From Colwellia piezophila ATCC BAA-637 (lineage in GTDB: Bacteria; Pseudomonadota; Gammaproteobacteria; Enterobacterales; Alteromonadaceae), in NCBI RefSeq assembly GCF_000378625.1, contig NZ_KB905169.1, positions 1 to 64,000 on the forward strand: 64,000 nucleotides of DNA. The letters run 5' to 3'. Shown piece after piece: positions 27,421 to 39,123 of this stretch (position 1 is its first letter; each line of letters begins with the position of its first letter). A model generated the notes under the pieces. The model had not been told where the DNA came from and did no database searches. It saw nothing but the letters and a program-made list of their open reading frames with translations. A program made the translations under genes and the position numbers.

Positions 27421-29175
27421 TTATAAATTAGTAATATATGTTTCTTTTAAGGTGCGTTTATCAATTTTCCCTGAGCCTAAACGCGGTAAGTTTTCATTGA
27501 TAATCCAGACTTTACTGGGCACTTTAAATTTTGCTAAATGCTCGGCAACAAAGGCTTGCAGTATTGTTTCGGATATTTCTGCAGATGTATTGCCAACATA
27601 AACCACTGCGCCAACCACTTCCCCTAATCGTTCATCCGGTAAAGCAAATACTGACACTTCGCCAACCAAAGCATGTTTATAAAGGCATGCTTCGACTTCT
27701 AAACAGGCAATATTTTCACCACCTCGGATGATGATATCTTTAGCGCGGTCGACGATATAAATAAAGCCGTCCTCATCTAAAAAGCCTAAATCACCCGTTC
27801 TAAAATAGCCGTCAGTAAACGCAGCCTCAGTCGCTTCAGGATTGCGCCAATAGCCCAATATATTGGCCATGGTTTTAATGACAATTTCGCCCTGCTCACC
27901 TACAGCAAGTGAATTACCTGCTTCATCAAGTATCTTTACTTCAACAATTGGCGGTGTCGGTAAACCGGCACTGTTGGGCTTTTGCACATAATCAACCGCG
28001 CCGTTCACCGCGCCCAAAGCATTCGTTTCAGTTAAACCATAACCACAGCTTGGATTACCTGATTTGAATGAGTCATAAATTTTACGGACATGCTCTGGTG
28101 GCCTAGCTGCGCCGCCTGCACAAATATCATTGAGCGAGCTTAAGTCGTATTGAGATTTATTTGGATGATTCATCAACTCCATCGACATAGTGGGTACACC
28201 ATTGAAGTATGTGATCTTTTCTTTTTCTATCAGACGTAAAGCTTCTTCAGGCTCCCAATACGTCATCATGATAGTTTTACGGCCAATAATCATCGAAAGT
28301 AGAAACAGTGTATGACAACCGGTAACGTGAAATAGCGGTACGGTCATTAAGGCAACGGGAGCATTAACGGAGGGCTGGATATTTTGTTTGCTATTGGCAG
28401 CCGAGGCCGAAGCACCTAACATAACCCAGGTATTTATCGCCGTTAAAATGCTTTCATGGCTAGACACTGCGCCTTTAGGCGATCCCGTTGAGCCTGAGGT
28501 ATAAAAAATAGTCGCGATGGCGTCACTGCCAACCGCTACTTCTGGCATAACTTGGCCTTTGTACTTCGCAATCAATTCTTCAAAGCTTTCAACATTGGCT
28601 TTTAAGCTAGTACGTTGCGCTAACGACGGGCGAGCAATAATGACCGGGGTATTATGTTCTGCTAAACAACTTGAAAGTAAATCGTACCGTTTGTCATCAA
28701 CGATAGCTAATGTAGCATCACAATGTCCTATGACTTGAGCAAACTCGTCTTGTGTCCACCAGGCATTTAATGGGACAGCGATAGCACCAATACTGGTAAT
28801 CGCCATAAATGCCACTATCCATTCTGGATAATTACGCATAGAGATGGTCACTCTATCACCCGCAGATATTTGATACTGCTCAACCAAAGCATAGGCAAAC
28901 TCACTCGCTTGTTGATAAAGGCCCTTAAAACTGTGGCGCTCATCTTTAAAAACAATAAAGTCGGCGTCACCATAGGTATCTGCTGAGGTTTTGAACATTG
29001 CCTTTAAGTTTTCAGGCAAGGTAGCAAAGGCTTGATAGTTAATATCTTCTCTGACTTTATCAATAACTTCAAAGGGCTGCCCTTGAGCAGTTAATCCAAA
29101 TAACTCAACTAGCACTGACTTTGTCGATGCGTGGTCAATTTTTATGTCTTGATTTTGCAATACCATATTTTGCAT
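27421..29175 (-). CDS. AMP-forming acyl-CoA synthetase
   Basis: A 584-residue adenylate-forming ligase that activates a carboxylic acid with ATP and CoA. The P-loop YTSGSTGSPKG is at 226-236; GYGLTETNA, FRTGDLGFLDEDGFIYIVDRAKDIIIRGGENI and the C-terminal catalytic Lys in GSGKIDKRTL are all present. It is in the medium/long-chain or cyclic-acid group; the chain preference cannot be read. It leads the operon with the MaoC-like hydratase. The SD AAGAGA precedes the ATG at 29175. A perfect copy of the cluster's motif lies 80 bp upstream, and the double-TetR regulator is divergent from it. Confidence 0.92.
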   Translation of the reverse strand: MQNMVLQNQDIKIDHASTKSVLVELFGLTAQGQPFEVIDKVREDINYQAFATLPENLKAMFKTSADTYGDADFIVFKDERHSFKGLYQQASEFAYALVEQYQISAGDRVTISMRNYPEWIVAFMAITSIGAIAVPLNAWWTQDEFAQVIGHCDATLAIVDDKRYDLLSSCLAEHNTPVIIARPSLAQRTSLKANVESFEELIAKYKGQVMPEVAVGSDAIATIFYTSGSTGSPKGAVSSHESILTAINTWVMLGASASAANSKQNIQPSVNAPVALMTVPLFHVTGCHTLFLLSMIIGRKTIMMTYWEPEEALRLIEKEKITYFNGVPTMSMELMNHPNKSQYDLSSLNDICAGGAARPPEHVRKIYDSFKSGNPSCGYGLTETNALGAVNGAVDYVQKPNSAGLPTPPIVEVKILDEAGNSLAVGEQGEIVIKTMANILGYWRNPEATEAAFTDGYFRTGDLGFLDEDGFIYIVDRAKDIIIRGGENIACLEVEACLYKHALVGEVSVFALPDERLGEVVGAVVYVGNTSAEISETILQAFVAEHLAKFKVPSKVWIINENLPRLGSGKIDKRTLKETYITNL

Positions 29176-29248
29176 TACTGATTCTCTTTTTAATTGGCAG
29201 TCGGTAGTAAAGTCAATGATGCAGACTTTAGGTACTCTCTTAATGCTA

Positions 29249-29269
29249 ATTTGAACTTACAGTATGTTT
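29249..29269. promoter_or_regulatory. Operator-like motif copy 4 (ligase / double-TetR divergent region)
   Basis: TTTGAACTTACAGTATGTT; the core ACTTACAGTATGT is at 29255-29267, identical to copies 1 and 5. Two further half-sites, ACATAC (29430-29435) and ACTTAC (29462-29467), lie closer to the regulator gene. This position suits control of the ligase operon by the divergent regulator, and autoregulation. Confidence 0.7.
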
Positions 29270-29523
29270 TAATATCTTTCAAGTACAATAGTGACATTGA
29301 TTTATCTATCCGCGGCTTTTCAACCGTACTTTTTCGTGACAAAACAACTAAATGAATATCTATAAAACAATAACTTAGTGGAGTATTAACGACTGATATC
29401 AAGGCTAGATTGAACATTGCTGTTATATGACATACAATAAAATCGAACTCTGGGTATAATTACTTACCTTTTCAAAAAATATTAAAATAATAATTATAAA
29501 AATAAAATAACTGTTGAGATCTC

Positions 29524-30801
29524 ATGGCATATTCTGACAAAAATAAAATTAGCTCTCCTTTTAGTAAAACGAATCAACATGATCAAAAATATAAAACGAT
29601 TCTTTCTGCTGCTTCAGAATTATTTAACGTGCAAGGCACACGTGGTACAACGCTCTCACAAATTGCAGACAAGCTAAATCTGACCAAAACCAGTCTTTAT
29701 TATTATGTTAAAACCAAAGAAGAGCTCACTCATCAGTGTTATTTAAATACTTGCATTGAAATGCAAATCATCGTTAATAAATCACTGGCTTGTCCTGGCT
29801 CAGCCATCGATAAACTTGATAGACTATTTCGCCTTAACTTTGAGTGTTGGAACGACATTATTAAAGGCAACAGAGGCCATTTAGCCGGTTTAACCGAAAT
29901 CGCGTCATTATCAGCAAGCCATCAAGATGAAATATCGCAGCACTACCGTCACTTTGTTATCCAAATAAAAGATCTCATCATTACCGGCATAAAAGATGGC
30001 AGCATGCATGCTATACACCCAGGTAAAGCTGCAAATGCTATTTGGGGTAATATATTTTGGCTACCGGTTTGGCTCTATTCGGTTGCAGAACAAGAACGTG
30101 AAAGTGCTTATCAAGAATGGTTAAAAATAATCAAATTTGGCCTAAGCAATAGTGCCGAACATTTTGAATTTAAGCCGATGTCTTTCGAAGATGAACACAC
30201 GGCCCCGACCGGTTTTGATCGAAATGAACAAAACCGTAAAAAGCAGGAAGCTTTTTTACGTGTCGGCTCTAGTTTCTTTAATCATAAAGGTTTTAAAGGC
30301 ACCTCCCTTGATGAACTGGCTAAATCGCTTGGCGTGACCAAGGGTGCTTTTTATTATCATATAAAAAATAAAGAAGACTTATTGATCCAGTGTATCGAAC
30401 GCACCTTTAGTGTTGAACAATCTGTATTGAGCACTACTATGGCAATGGATATACCTGCCATTGATAAACTCGCCTTTGCGGCCCGAAAAATGTTTGCCAT
30501 TCAATTAGGCGATCAAGGACCGTTAATTCGTTATGCCACCATGTGGTCGTTACCTGTTGATAAAAGAAAGGAAATGGAAGTGATTGCCAGCGAAGTACGC
30601 GACTTATTTGGTGATATGATCCGCTCGGGCATTAGTGATAAAACGGTTAAAGCGGTTAATTTATTAGTGGCAGAGAACATTATTGCCGGCGCGATAGAAT
30701 CTATTCCCGATATGGGGATAGCGCCAAACGAAATAGATTTAGAGCAAGGCTCTATCGATTTCTTTGATATATTCTTTAATGGCATTGCAACAAGGAGTTA
30801 A
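29524..30801 (+). CDS. Fused double-TetR transcriptional regulator
   Basis: A 425-residue protein holding two complete TetR units in tandem. The first DNA-binding domain is at about residues 20-70 (ILSAASELFNVQGTRGTTLS, then LNLTKTSLYYYVKTKEEL); the second at about 240-290 (EAFLRVGSSFFNHKGFKGTS, then LGVTKGAFYYHIKNKEDL). Each is followed by its own helical ligand-binding region. Ordinary TetR proteins are near 200 residues and dimerise, so this is a covalent pseudo-dimer. It is divergent from the acyl-CoA ligase gene with the 19-bp near-palindrome between them, making it the leading candidate to bind that motif. The ligand is probably a pathway acyl-CoA (inference). Confidence 0.9.
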   Translation: MAYSDKNKISSPFSKTNQHDQKYKTILSAASELFNVQGTRGTTLSQIADKLNLTKTSLYYYVKTKEELTHQCYLNTCIEMQIIVNKSLACPGSAIDKLDRLFRLNFECWNDIIKGNRGHLAGLTEIASLSASHQDEISQHYRHFVIQIKDLIITGIKDGSMHAIHPGKAANAIWGNIFWLPVWLYSVAEQERESAYQEWLKIIKFGLSNSAEHFEFKPMSFEDEHTAPTGFDRNEQNRKKQEAFLRVGSSFFNHKGFKGTSLDELAKSLGVTKGAFYYHIKNKEDLLIQCIERTFSVEQSVLSTTMAMDIPAIDKLAFAARKMFAIQLGDQGPLIRYATMWSLPVDKRKEMEVIASEVRDLFGDMIRSGISDKTVKAVNLLVAENIIAGAIESIPDMGIAPNEIDLEQGSIDFFDIFFNGIATRS

Positions 30802-31118
30802 TCTTTGCTGTGGTAGTCGTTGTAGAAGAGTATCAAAGGCTCATACTAAGTTTTCCAAATGGGTAATTAAAATGCACTAAAGGTCTATATTATCGGCCTT
30901 TTTTGCACGCTTTGACCATTTTTTTCGTTTAACTGAAGTAATCATCTCAAAAGCTTAATATCTCCTAAGGAATGATGAATGGTGAATGGTAGTGAATTTA
31001 ATCGAACCAATAATGAGTAATATAATACTAATGCTTGGTTCTACACTGCAACATAGAAAAAAGATGATGGTTTTCATTTTAAAAGTCTAGGATGTTAGCG
31101 TGATCATTGCCCTGATTT
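30802..31118. other. Intergenic region, convergent genes
   Basis: 317 bp between convergent genes. It contains the terminator at 30879-30904; I see no gene or other structure in the rest. Confidence 0.5.
30879..30904 (+). terminator. Terminator after the double-TetR gene
   Basis: AAAGGTC (30879-30885) pairs with GGCCTTT (30895-30901) including one G-U pair, 9-nt loop, then a T-run. Confidence 0.7.
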
Positions 31119-31970
31119 CTAGAAGGTGGTAATTATTTCTTCTTTAAAACTCAGACTTCCATTTTCAACAATGGCTCTAACGATATGGATTTCCATTGTT
31201 TTGGTGCCAAAATCTTTATAGTACAGAAACATATTTGTATCATTGAGAGTATTGCCGCTTGATAACGAGCCATTCTTATATTGGGTGAATGAGTGTTTGT
31301 GATACAGGTCGCTTGATCTCATTATTGACAAATGATGGGTATGACCACAGAAAACATGTTCTATATTATGTTCTCTGACGAACTCAACCACTATTCTGGA
31401 GTTGAAAAGAGGGTCTGAATCAGTGTCTAGGATGGAGTGATGATTGAGTAATATTATTCTATGGTAATTTTCTTTACTAATCGCATCAGAGATTGTTCTC
31501 AGTATTTCCTTATCGACAAAACCATTGTCTTCATAGAGGGAATTAGAGTCGAGGCATACTATTAAAAGGGTCTCACCATTGATGGTGATCTTTTTTAGAA
31601 AGTTGATGTCAGTAAAATGTTCCTTTATACCAATGGTATTTCCTTCTAGATAAATATTTCTTTTTCTACAATTTTCACGTTTTAATGGGCGAATAACCTC
31701 GATATCGTCGATATACTGACGAAAATAGTCAGCACTTCGCATATTTCGTTTGTCATGATTTCCGGGGATTGAGATGATGTGTTGGCAATCAATGGCCTTC
31801 AAAAAATCCCCAGCAGCTTCAAATTCATTTTCCAGCGCATCCGTTGTATTGTCGCCGGTGTTGATAACGATATCCGTCGCATAGCTGTTCAATTTTTCCA
31901 ACAATAAGTCATTTTGTCCGAGCCAGTGACGAGGCCCAAAGTGCATATCAGAGATGTGTAGTATATTCAT
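31119..31970 (-). CDS. Calcineurin-like metallophosphoesterase
   Basis: A 283-residue phosphoesterase with the whole metal-binding motif set: DxH (HISDMHFG), GDN (NTGDNTTD), GNHD (SIPGNHDKRN), a His in ILLNHHSI and GHTHH (FCGHTHHLS). It resembles the cyclic-nucleotide phosphodiesterase/CpdA group and 3',5'-cAMP-type enzymes, but the substrate cannot be fixed from sequence. No signal peptide, so cytoplasmic. It stands alone between the double-TetR and FadH-like genes with no clear link to the pathway. If it cleaves cAMP it could influence the Crp-type regulator nearby; this is speculation. Confidence 0.85.
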   Translation of the reverse strand: MNILHISDMHFGPRHWLGQNDLLLEKLNSYATDIVINTGDNTTDALENEFEAAGDFLKAIDCQHIISIPGNHDKRNMRSADYFRQYIDDIEVIRPLKRENCRKRNIYLEGNTIGIKEHFTDINFLKKITINGETLLIVCLDSNSLYEDNGFVDKEILRTISDAISKENYHRIILLNHHSILDTDSDPLFNSRIVVEFVREHNIEHVFCGHTHHLSIMRSSDLYHKHSFTQYKNGSLSSGNTLNDTNMFLYYKDFGTKTMEIHIVRAIVENGSLSFKEEIITTF

Positions 31971-32411
31971 ATTTTGAGTAGTTCCATTTCACTAAGTAAT
32001 ATTTAAGTTCATGCTCTGTGCAATTACTATCAAAGTGCACACAGACATGATCAAGTGAAACGGAGTATGCCAACATAATGTGACAGTAATGTGACAGTAG
32101 AGTGTGCTGAAGGGCATTGGGTTGGTATGCTTGGTTTAGCTGTACTCAATATCGCTCAGATAAGGCAAGAAAAGCTTATTCAAATTACTATCCCTCTCCC
32201 CTGCGAAGAGATTAACCTGAGTATTGAATTTAAAGTCCAACCGTCTGCAGTTGGAAGCAAAGCAGCCCACTAGTGACTGCTTTTTCATATTAAGAAAGTG
32301 GCTTCTTTGGGGTAAAACTGACATTATTTACTTTTTATTTTAACTAGGCTATTGTCGCATGGCATTGATGAGCTCAGGTAAAATGTTCTCAATTCAATTA
32401 GTAAACTTATA
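31971..32411. other. Intergenic region with an unassigned 60-codon frame
   Basis: 441 bp. A 60-codon plus-strand frame (32091-32273) ends at a terminator-like stem, but I recognise nothing in it and it has no clear SD. It could be the remnant of a lost gene. A direct repeat ATGTGACAGT(A) occurs twice at about 32079-32098. Confidence 0.4.
32259..32285 (+). terminator. Terminator-like hairpin without a clear gene
   Basis: AAAGCAG (32259-32265) pairs with CTGCTTT (32277-32283), with the self-complementary CACTAGTG inside the loop and a T-run after. It overlaps the end of the unassigned 60-codon frame. Confidence 0.5.
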
Positions 32412-34451
<2,040 letters not shown>

Positions 34452-34579
34452 TTATAGACGATGTCTTAAGGTATTGGTTAACAATAAAGACAATGCTACT
34501 ATCAAGCAATAACCAATAATGACAAATCGATGACCATAGCTTGCTTTTTCTTATTGTGAGTTGACTAAAAGGAAAATAA

Positions 34580-35635
34580 ATGAAACTTGGTGATGTGTCT
34601 TCAACCTATATTGATGTGATGTTAAAAGTGATAAAAGCGCTTGGCTGTAATTGTGATGACATTTTGCAACAATTCTCAATCAGCCAAGCCATGCTGTGCT
34701 CTCCAGATGCAAGAATAAGTATTCCTAAATTTATGCGTTTAGGTCATGCATGTATCAAAAAATCTCAAAACCCTTGTTTAGGATTACTCATGGGAAGAGC
34801 AACTGCAGCTACTCATTTAGGTTATGCCGGTCTATTAGCATTATCGGCTAAAGATTTATATCAAGCATGTCATCAAATTGCTCGATACGAACCATTAAGC
34901 ACCTATAACGTCCGAGGGCAATCTCAATTTTATTTAAGCGATGATAATAGCGGTATTATGGCTTTTTATTCTCTAGCTCCATACAACGATTATAATTATT
35001 TTGTCGTGGATTCACTATTATCCAGCTGGTATCAGTTATTACAAAGCTTATCTGCTAGCACTGATGTGGTTGAAAAGGTTTGTTTTGAATTTTCACCTCC
35101 TAGTTATGTAGAAGAATATGAGGAGTTTTTTGATTGCGATGTATTGTTTAATCAAACTAAAAATTATTTAGTTATAAAAAAAGAAGCCCTTAAACTCCCT
35201 TGTCAAAGCAACTGTGCAGCTACATTTGAATTGCTAAAAAGACAGGCTGATAGCAACTTAGAAAAAATGGAATTAGGGCTAACTTTTCAAGAGAAAGTAA
35301 GCCAAGTAATAGGCCCTTTACTCGCAAATAGTAACCTTAGTCATAACCATAGTAAAAACAAGCTAGATAACAATACGCCAACATTGGCGCAAGTAGCTGA
35401 ACAATTAAATATGGCTCCATGGACTGTAAGAAGAAAATTAGTCACTGAGGGCAGTAGTTTTCAACAAACATTGAATAATACCCGTAAAGACTTATCAATA
35501 AGCTACATCAAAGATACAGCGCTGACTTTAGGGGAAGTTGCCTACCTGATAGGTTTCTCTTCTCCTGCGGCATTTCAACGTGCATTTAAGCGGTGGACTG
35601 GTGAAGCCCCAGGGCAGTTCCGATTGCGAGGTTAA
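34580..35635 (+). CDS. AraC-family regulator with AraC-type arabinose-binding-like N-domain
   Basis: A 351-residue protein. The N-terminal domain (GYAGLLALSAKDLYQACHQIARYEPL, about residues 93-120) is the PF12625-type effector domain seen in OruR/ArgR-like and lipid-responsive AraC proteins. The C-terminal pair of HTHs spans about 265-351 (VAEQLNMAPWTVRRKLVTEG, then VAYLIGFSSPAAFQRAFKRWTGEAPGQFR). The SD AAGGA precedes the ATG. It is divergent from the second FadH-like gene, with a 146-bp gap, so it probably controls that gene in response to a fatty acid or similar ligand. Confidence 0.88.
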   Translation: MKLGDVSSTYIDVMLKVIKALGCNCDDILQQFSISQAMLCSPDARISIPKFMRLGHACIKKSQNPCLGLLMGRATAATHLGYAGLLALSAKDLYQACHQIARYEPLSTYNVRGQSQFYLSDDNSGIMAFYSLAPYNDYNYFVVDSLLSSWYQLLQSLSASTDVVEKVCFEFSPPSYVEEYEEFFDCDVLFNQTKNYLVIKKEALKLPCQSNCAATFELLKRQADSNLEKMELGLTFQEKVSQVIGPLLANSNLSHNHSKNKLDNNTPTLAQVAEQLNMAPWTVRRKLVTEGSSFQQTLNNTRKDLSISYIKDTALTLGEVAYLIGFSSPAAFQRAFKRWTGEAPGQFRLRG

Positions 35636-36070
35636 CCCTCTAATCTCCATTCTGAATGTTGTTCCCTGATAGATAATTCTATCCAAATCTTGGGCATAAT
35701 AGCTAGACAATTTGCATGCTAATGTAGGTCAACCAACAAGCCATAATCTACCCGTTGAGGATAGAAATGAAGGCAATAAAATTCTGTTGAGATCACAATA
35801 AATTGGATAACAAGTACTCATCACTTTATAAAGTTTTTTATCTCTTCTATACTTTATTTTGCTGAGTAAGTTGTCTTTATTTTATGCTCGGCAGCCTTGG
35901 TAGTTTTGCAGTCAATGCTTTTATTGGTACATCTGTGGCTAGCAATACGCGAAAGGAATAAGTTACCGAATTGAATTTTCGGGCCTAAAGAATCTCCTGT
36001 CTAAGTTATCTTGCCACTCAGAAAATTAGTAGATACATATTTTATCCTCACTATCCCTTAAAGGAGATAA
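35636..36070. other. Intergenic region, nothing recognised
   Basis: 435 bp between the AraC gene and the orphan gene. I see no open frame with an SD, no clear terminator and no repeat; it is AT-rich in its last half. Confidence 0.4.
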
Positions 36071-37189
36071 ATGATGCCTAGTTCAGGACTGAGTACAGGT
36101 GACATTGCTGATCATTTGAAACAAGCCGAGGAGCTGCTTGAAAAATTAATAGAAAATATCGATAAAATTAATGGTATTGCTGAAAAGAAAGATAAGATTG
36201 AAGAGCTTAAGTTAAGGATTCAACGGTCCCGTGAAGAGCCTGATGCACTGAACGATACTAAGTATGGCGAGCTCATGGCCGATCTCCTGCTGCTTCTGCC
36301 AGGATACGATTACCTTCCAGATGGGCTGAAAAAAATTGTCACTGGTATTCTTCGTGCTATTGGTTTTGTTTTTGATGACATTACACAAAAAATGCTGGGT
36401 ATAACATACAGAGCATTTCTCGGATATATGGACATTGAAGGTGGACCATCGGAAGAAAACGCAAAAAAAGCAGCGAAAAAGGTCCCTCGCTTTCAACATA
36501 GACTATGGCTTCTTTGGAAGTGGCGCCAAGAACAGGCGTCACAAGAAGAAACCGACAACGAAGAACCTTCAGAGGACGAAGAAAGTGACTACATACCTTT
36601 AACTGAAGAAGAAAGAATGTTTCTCAAACTATATTACCTCAGTGAGTCCACAGCCGGCCCGTTGACTAAATGGTTGCGACAGATCAAGGCAATGGAAGAT
36701 AGTGGTATCCCCGAGCTGGAAAAAAGGGCTAAGCGACAAAAAGAATCCTTCGGACGGCGCGTTGATGAGTTAATCAAGCTCTTCGAGGATCTTATCGAAG
36801 TGCTTTTAGAAGATCTTGAGACCCACAAAAAAACACTTAAAGTTCACCCGAAAATTGGCATGAATCTCGATCAGGATCAGGTTGAGTTAACCGGTTACGT
36901 CGCCGCTTTTGACCCTGATGGCACAACGGAGATATGGTCAAATCTAGCGGGTTCGAAACGTATGAGGGTAGCCACCGAAGCTATCATTGACTCTAGCCAA
37001 GATGAGAGTGGCTACACACGCCTGACGCTCGCGGGTGCAACCGCCGTTAATCTGGTGAACTGCTCTAATTCCGAAGTGACCGCGAAAGAATTCACTTCTA
37101 GGGTCCAAGGATCGATGGGGCCACAAAGTGCTATGCAAATTGGAACCGATAAATTTGGCAGACCAATTTACGTCTACACGTATTGGTGA
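36071..37189 (+). CDS. Orphan protein, coiled-coil and charged
   Basis: A 372-residue protein I do not recognise. The SD AGGAG precedes two adjacent ATGs (36071 and 36074). Residues 15-55 are a likely coiled coil (LKQAEELLEKLIENIDKING). A moderately hydrophobic middle (about 75-120) is followed by an acidic stretch of Glu/Asp near 155-175, a second helical charged segment (about 215-260) and a beta-rich C-terminal third. No signal peptide, no enzyme motif. The codons look more GC-rich than the neighbours, so it may have been acquired. It interrupts the catabolic cluster and has no partner gene on its strand. A structural or toxin-type protein is possible but unsupported. Confidence 0.6.
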   Translation: MMPSSGLSTGDIADHLKQAEELLEKLIENIDKINGIAEKKDKIEELKLRIQRSREEPDALNDTKYGELMADLLLLLPGYDYLPDGLKKIVTGILRAIGFVFDDITQKMLGITYRAFLGYMDIEGGPSEENAKKAAKKVPRFQHRLWLLWKWRQEQASQEETDNEEPSEDEESDYIPLTEEERMFLKLYYLSESTAGPLTKWLRQIKAMEDSGIPELEKRAKRQKESFGRRVDELIKLFEDLIEVLLEDLETHKKTLKVHPKIGMNLDQDQVELTGYVAAFDPDGTTEIWSNLAGSKRMRVATEAIIDSSQDESGYTRLTLAGATAVNLVNCSNSEVTAKEFTSRVQGSMGPQSAMQIGTDKFGRPIYVYTYW

Positions 37190-37390
37190 GAATAATAAAT
37201 ATTTATCTCACTCAATTGGTCATTTAACGCCAATTTAATGGGCAGTCAAACCAACGGAATGGCTGTCCAGTCACAGGTGCATGGCGGCCTACACTTAACT
37301 AAAATCATGGTGGTAAATGCATGGCTAATTTAGGACTTCTTTGTGGTGAAATCTGAAAATAATTACCTATATCTGAAGATATGGTATTTA

Positions 37391-37834
37391 TTACTCTCCC
37401 ACAGTAATTAGCGCTTGTTCAAAAGCTGCTTTTAACACACCGTCAATTTTCACCGGCTTTTCAGTTTCTCTATCAACAAAAACATGGGTCATGGTTCCGT
37501 AAGCTGAAGCTGACTCCTGCCCTGCTTTAAAAATTGCCACCCCATACTCAACCGATGAATTTCCGATACGATTAACCCGAAATGCACCAAATATTTTATC
37601 CGGATAAGCAACACTGGAAAAATAACTACACTGTGAATTTACGATAAAAGCAATAACAGGGCTGGTTTGAAAATCGATGCCGACGCGTTCTATCAAATAA
37701 CTATTAGCAATCGTATCGAAGTATGAATAATAAGTGACATTGTTAACATGACCAAAAGCATCATTGTCCATCCAACGCGTGGTTATTTCTTTTATATAAT
37801 GAAAGTCTGCTTTCATTGGGATTTCTTTAGACAT
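37391..37834 (-). CDS. 4-hydroxybenzoyl-CoA-thioesterase-family acyl-CoA thioesterase
   Basis: A 147-residue hotdog thioesterase with the active-site segment RWMDNDAFGHVNNVTYYSYFDT (Asp23/Asp25 and GHVNN at 28-32). It hydrolyses acyl-CoA to acid and CoA. I placed the start at the ATG at 37834 (MSKEIPMK), which has GGAG eight nt upstream; this overlaps the end of the alcohol dehydrogenase gene by 8 bp. The longer frame upstream (to 37903) has no SD and no homology-like content. Coupled with the dehydrogenase, it may release a free acid or balance CoA in the pathway. Confidence 0.85.
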   Translation of the reverse strand: MSKEIPMKADFHYIKEITTRWMDNDAFGHVNNVTYYSYFDTIANSYLIERVGIDFQTSPVIAFIVNSQCSYFSSVAYPDKIFGAFRVNRIGNSSVEYGVAIFKAGQESASAYGTMTHVFVDRETEKPVKIDGVLKAAFEQALITVGE

Positions 37835-39014
37835 ATTCATTCTCCACAGACTGACTTTCATAAGCGGCTTGGTAAATAGCCAAAACATCTTCATAAAGCA
37901 CATCTTTAGGATTATTAACCAGTAAACGCGTTTGCATCATAGCGTCTTGGGCCAACATGGCTAATTTATTTTCGGCGATGTTCATCGCTTTTAATGAATT
38001 AGGTAACCCTAAGCGTTGTATCAAATCTTCAAGGTAAGTAATTAAGTCCTCGGTAACTGCTTGCGGGGGTTGATTGGTATTAATGGCATCACTGATACAA
38101 GGTGCTAATTCACTATATTGTATTGCCGCATGGCTCTTATTAAAACGCATAACATGGGGCAGCACTAAAGAATTGCTTAAGCCGTGCGGTATATGAAAAT
38201 GCCCTCCTAATGGATAGGCTAATGCGTGCACCGCGGCTACGGGAGCATTGGCGAACGCCTGCCCTGCTAAACAAGCGCCAAGTAACATATTCTGGCGGGC
38301 TGCTATATTTTTTCCATCACGACATACCGTTTCGATATTCGCTGAAAGTAAACGTAACGCTTCTTTCGCCAGCATATCTGAATAAGGATTTTTTTTAATT
38401 TTTGAGGTATATGCTTCTATCGCATGTACCATAGCATCAATACCCGTGGCAGCCGTCACAGCCGTTGGCAATCCGAGTGTTAACTCGGCATCAAGCAAAG
38501 CAATGTCGGGCAATAATTGCGATGAAACAATACCCGCTTTAGTGGTTTCACCCGTGGTAATTATCGCAATGGGCGTGACTTCAGAGCCAGTACCCGCGGT
38601 TGTCGGTACCAATATTAGGGGTAACCGTTTACCGACTACTTGATCAACACCATATATATCAGCTAATGATTGTGGTGACTTCATTAAGACTGCGACAACC
38701 TTGGCAGTATCCATAGAGCTACCACCACCAAAACCAATAACGCCATCTATATCATTTGTTTGGGCTAATTTTAGCGCGTCATTGATGATTTTTTCTTGTG
38801 GGTCAGCTACAACGTTATCGTAAATGATCGTCGGTAGTTTGCCATTAAAATGACTAAGTAAAAGTGTAAGTAAACCACAAGAAACAATACCATGATCGGT
38901 CACAATTAAGGGGTTATGTATCCCTAGCTTTTGACAATATTCGACGATATTACGCAGGCTACCCGGCTCACTGATAATGCTTTTAGTGGTATTAAATTGA
39001 AAGTTAGTAAACAT
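37827..39014 (-). CDS. Iron-containing alcohol dehydrogenase
   Basis: A 395-residue group III alcohol dehydrogenase. The NAD-binding part has GGGSSMDTAK and TTAGTGSEVTP; the metal-binding His residues lie in MVHAIEAYTS and in HALAYPLGGHFHIPHGLSNSLVLPH. It interconverts an alcohol and an aldehyde or ketone with NAD(H). A His-rich HFHIPHG loop is normal for the family. It is the first gene of a two-gene unit with the thioesterase, overlapping it by 8 bp. In the proposed pathway it could oxidise the alcohol freed when an ester from the Baeyer-Villiger step is cut. Confidence 0.92.
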   Translation of the reverse strand: MFTNFQFNTTKSIISEPGSLRNIVEYCQKLGIHNPLIVTDHGIVSCGLLTLLLSHFNGKLPTIIYDNVVADPQEKIINDALKLAQTNDIDGVIGFGGGSSMDTAKVVAVLMKSPQSLADIYGVDQVVGKRLPLILVPTTAGTGSEVTPIAIITTGETTKAGIVSSQLLPDIALLDAELTLGLPTAVTAATGIDAMVHAIEAYTSKIKKNPYSDMLAKEALRLLSANIETVCRDGKNIAARQNMLLGACLAGQAFANAPVAAVHALAYPLGGHFHIPHGLSNSLVLPHVMRFNKSHAAIQYSELAPCISDAINTNQPPQAVTEDLITYLEDLIQRLGLPNSLKAMNIAENKLAMLAQDAMMQTRLLVNNPKDVLYEDVLAIYQAAYESQSVENEYV

Positions 39015-39123
39015 TAATAGTTCTCATCTTTTTAGTCCTTAGATGTTGTTTGTTTCATCGGTATTTGTTGTTAGTTGCTGATATGTCGAATTAGCGTACT
39101 CAAATACCCTGTGACCAGTTATT

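Noticed and set aside
29190-29417. A 75-codon minus-strand gene between the ligase and the regulator
   Set aside because: It covers the operator-like motif, has no SD and no recognisable content; a regulatory gap is the better reading.
32091-32273. A 60-codon plus-strand gene before the terminator at 32259
   Set aside because: No clear SD, no recognisable motif, and it is within the length expected of chance frames; kept only as a remark on the intergenic region.
37835-37903. Longer N-terminus for the thioesterase
   Set aside because: It lies inside the alcohol dehydrogenase gene, has no SD, and the translated residues do not resemble the family; the ATG at 37834 is well supported.
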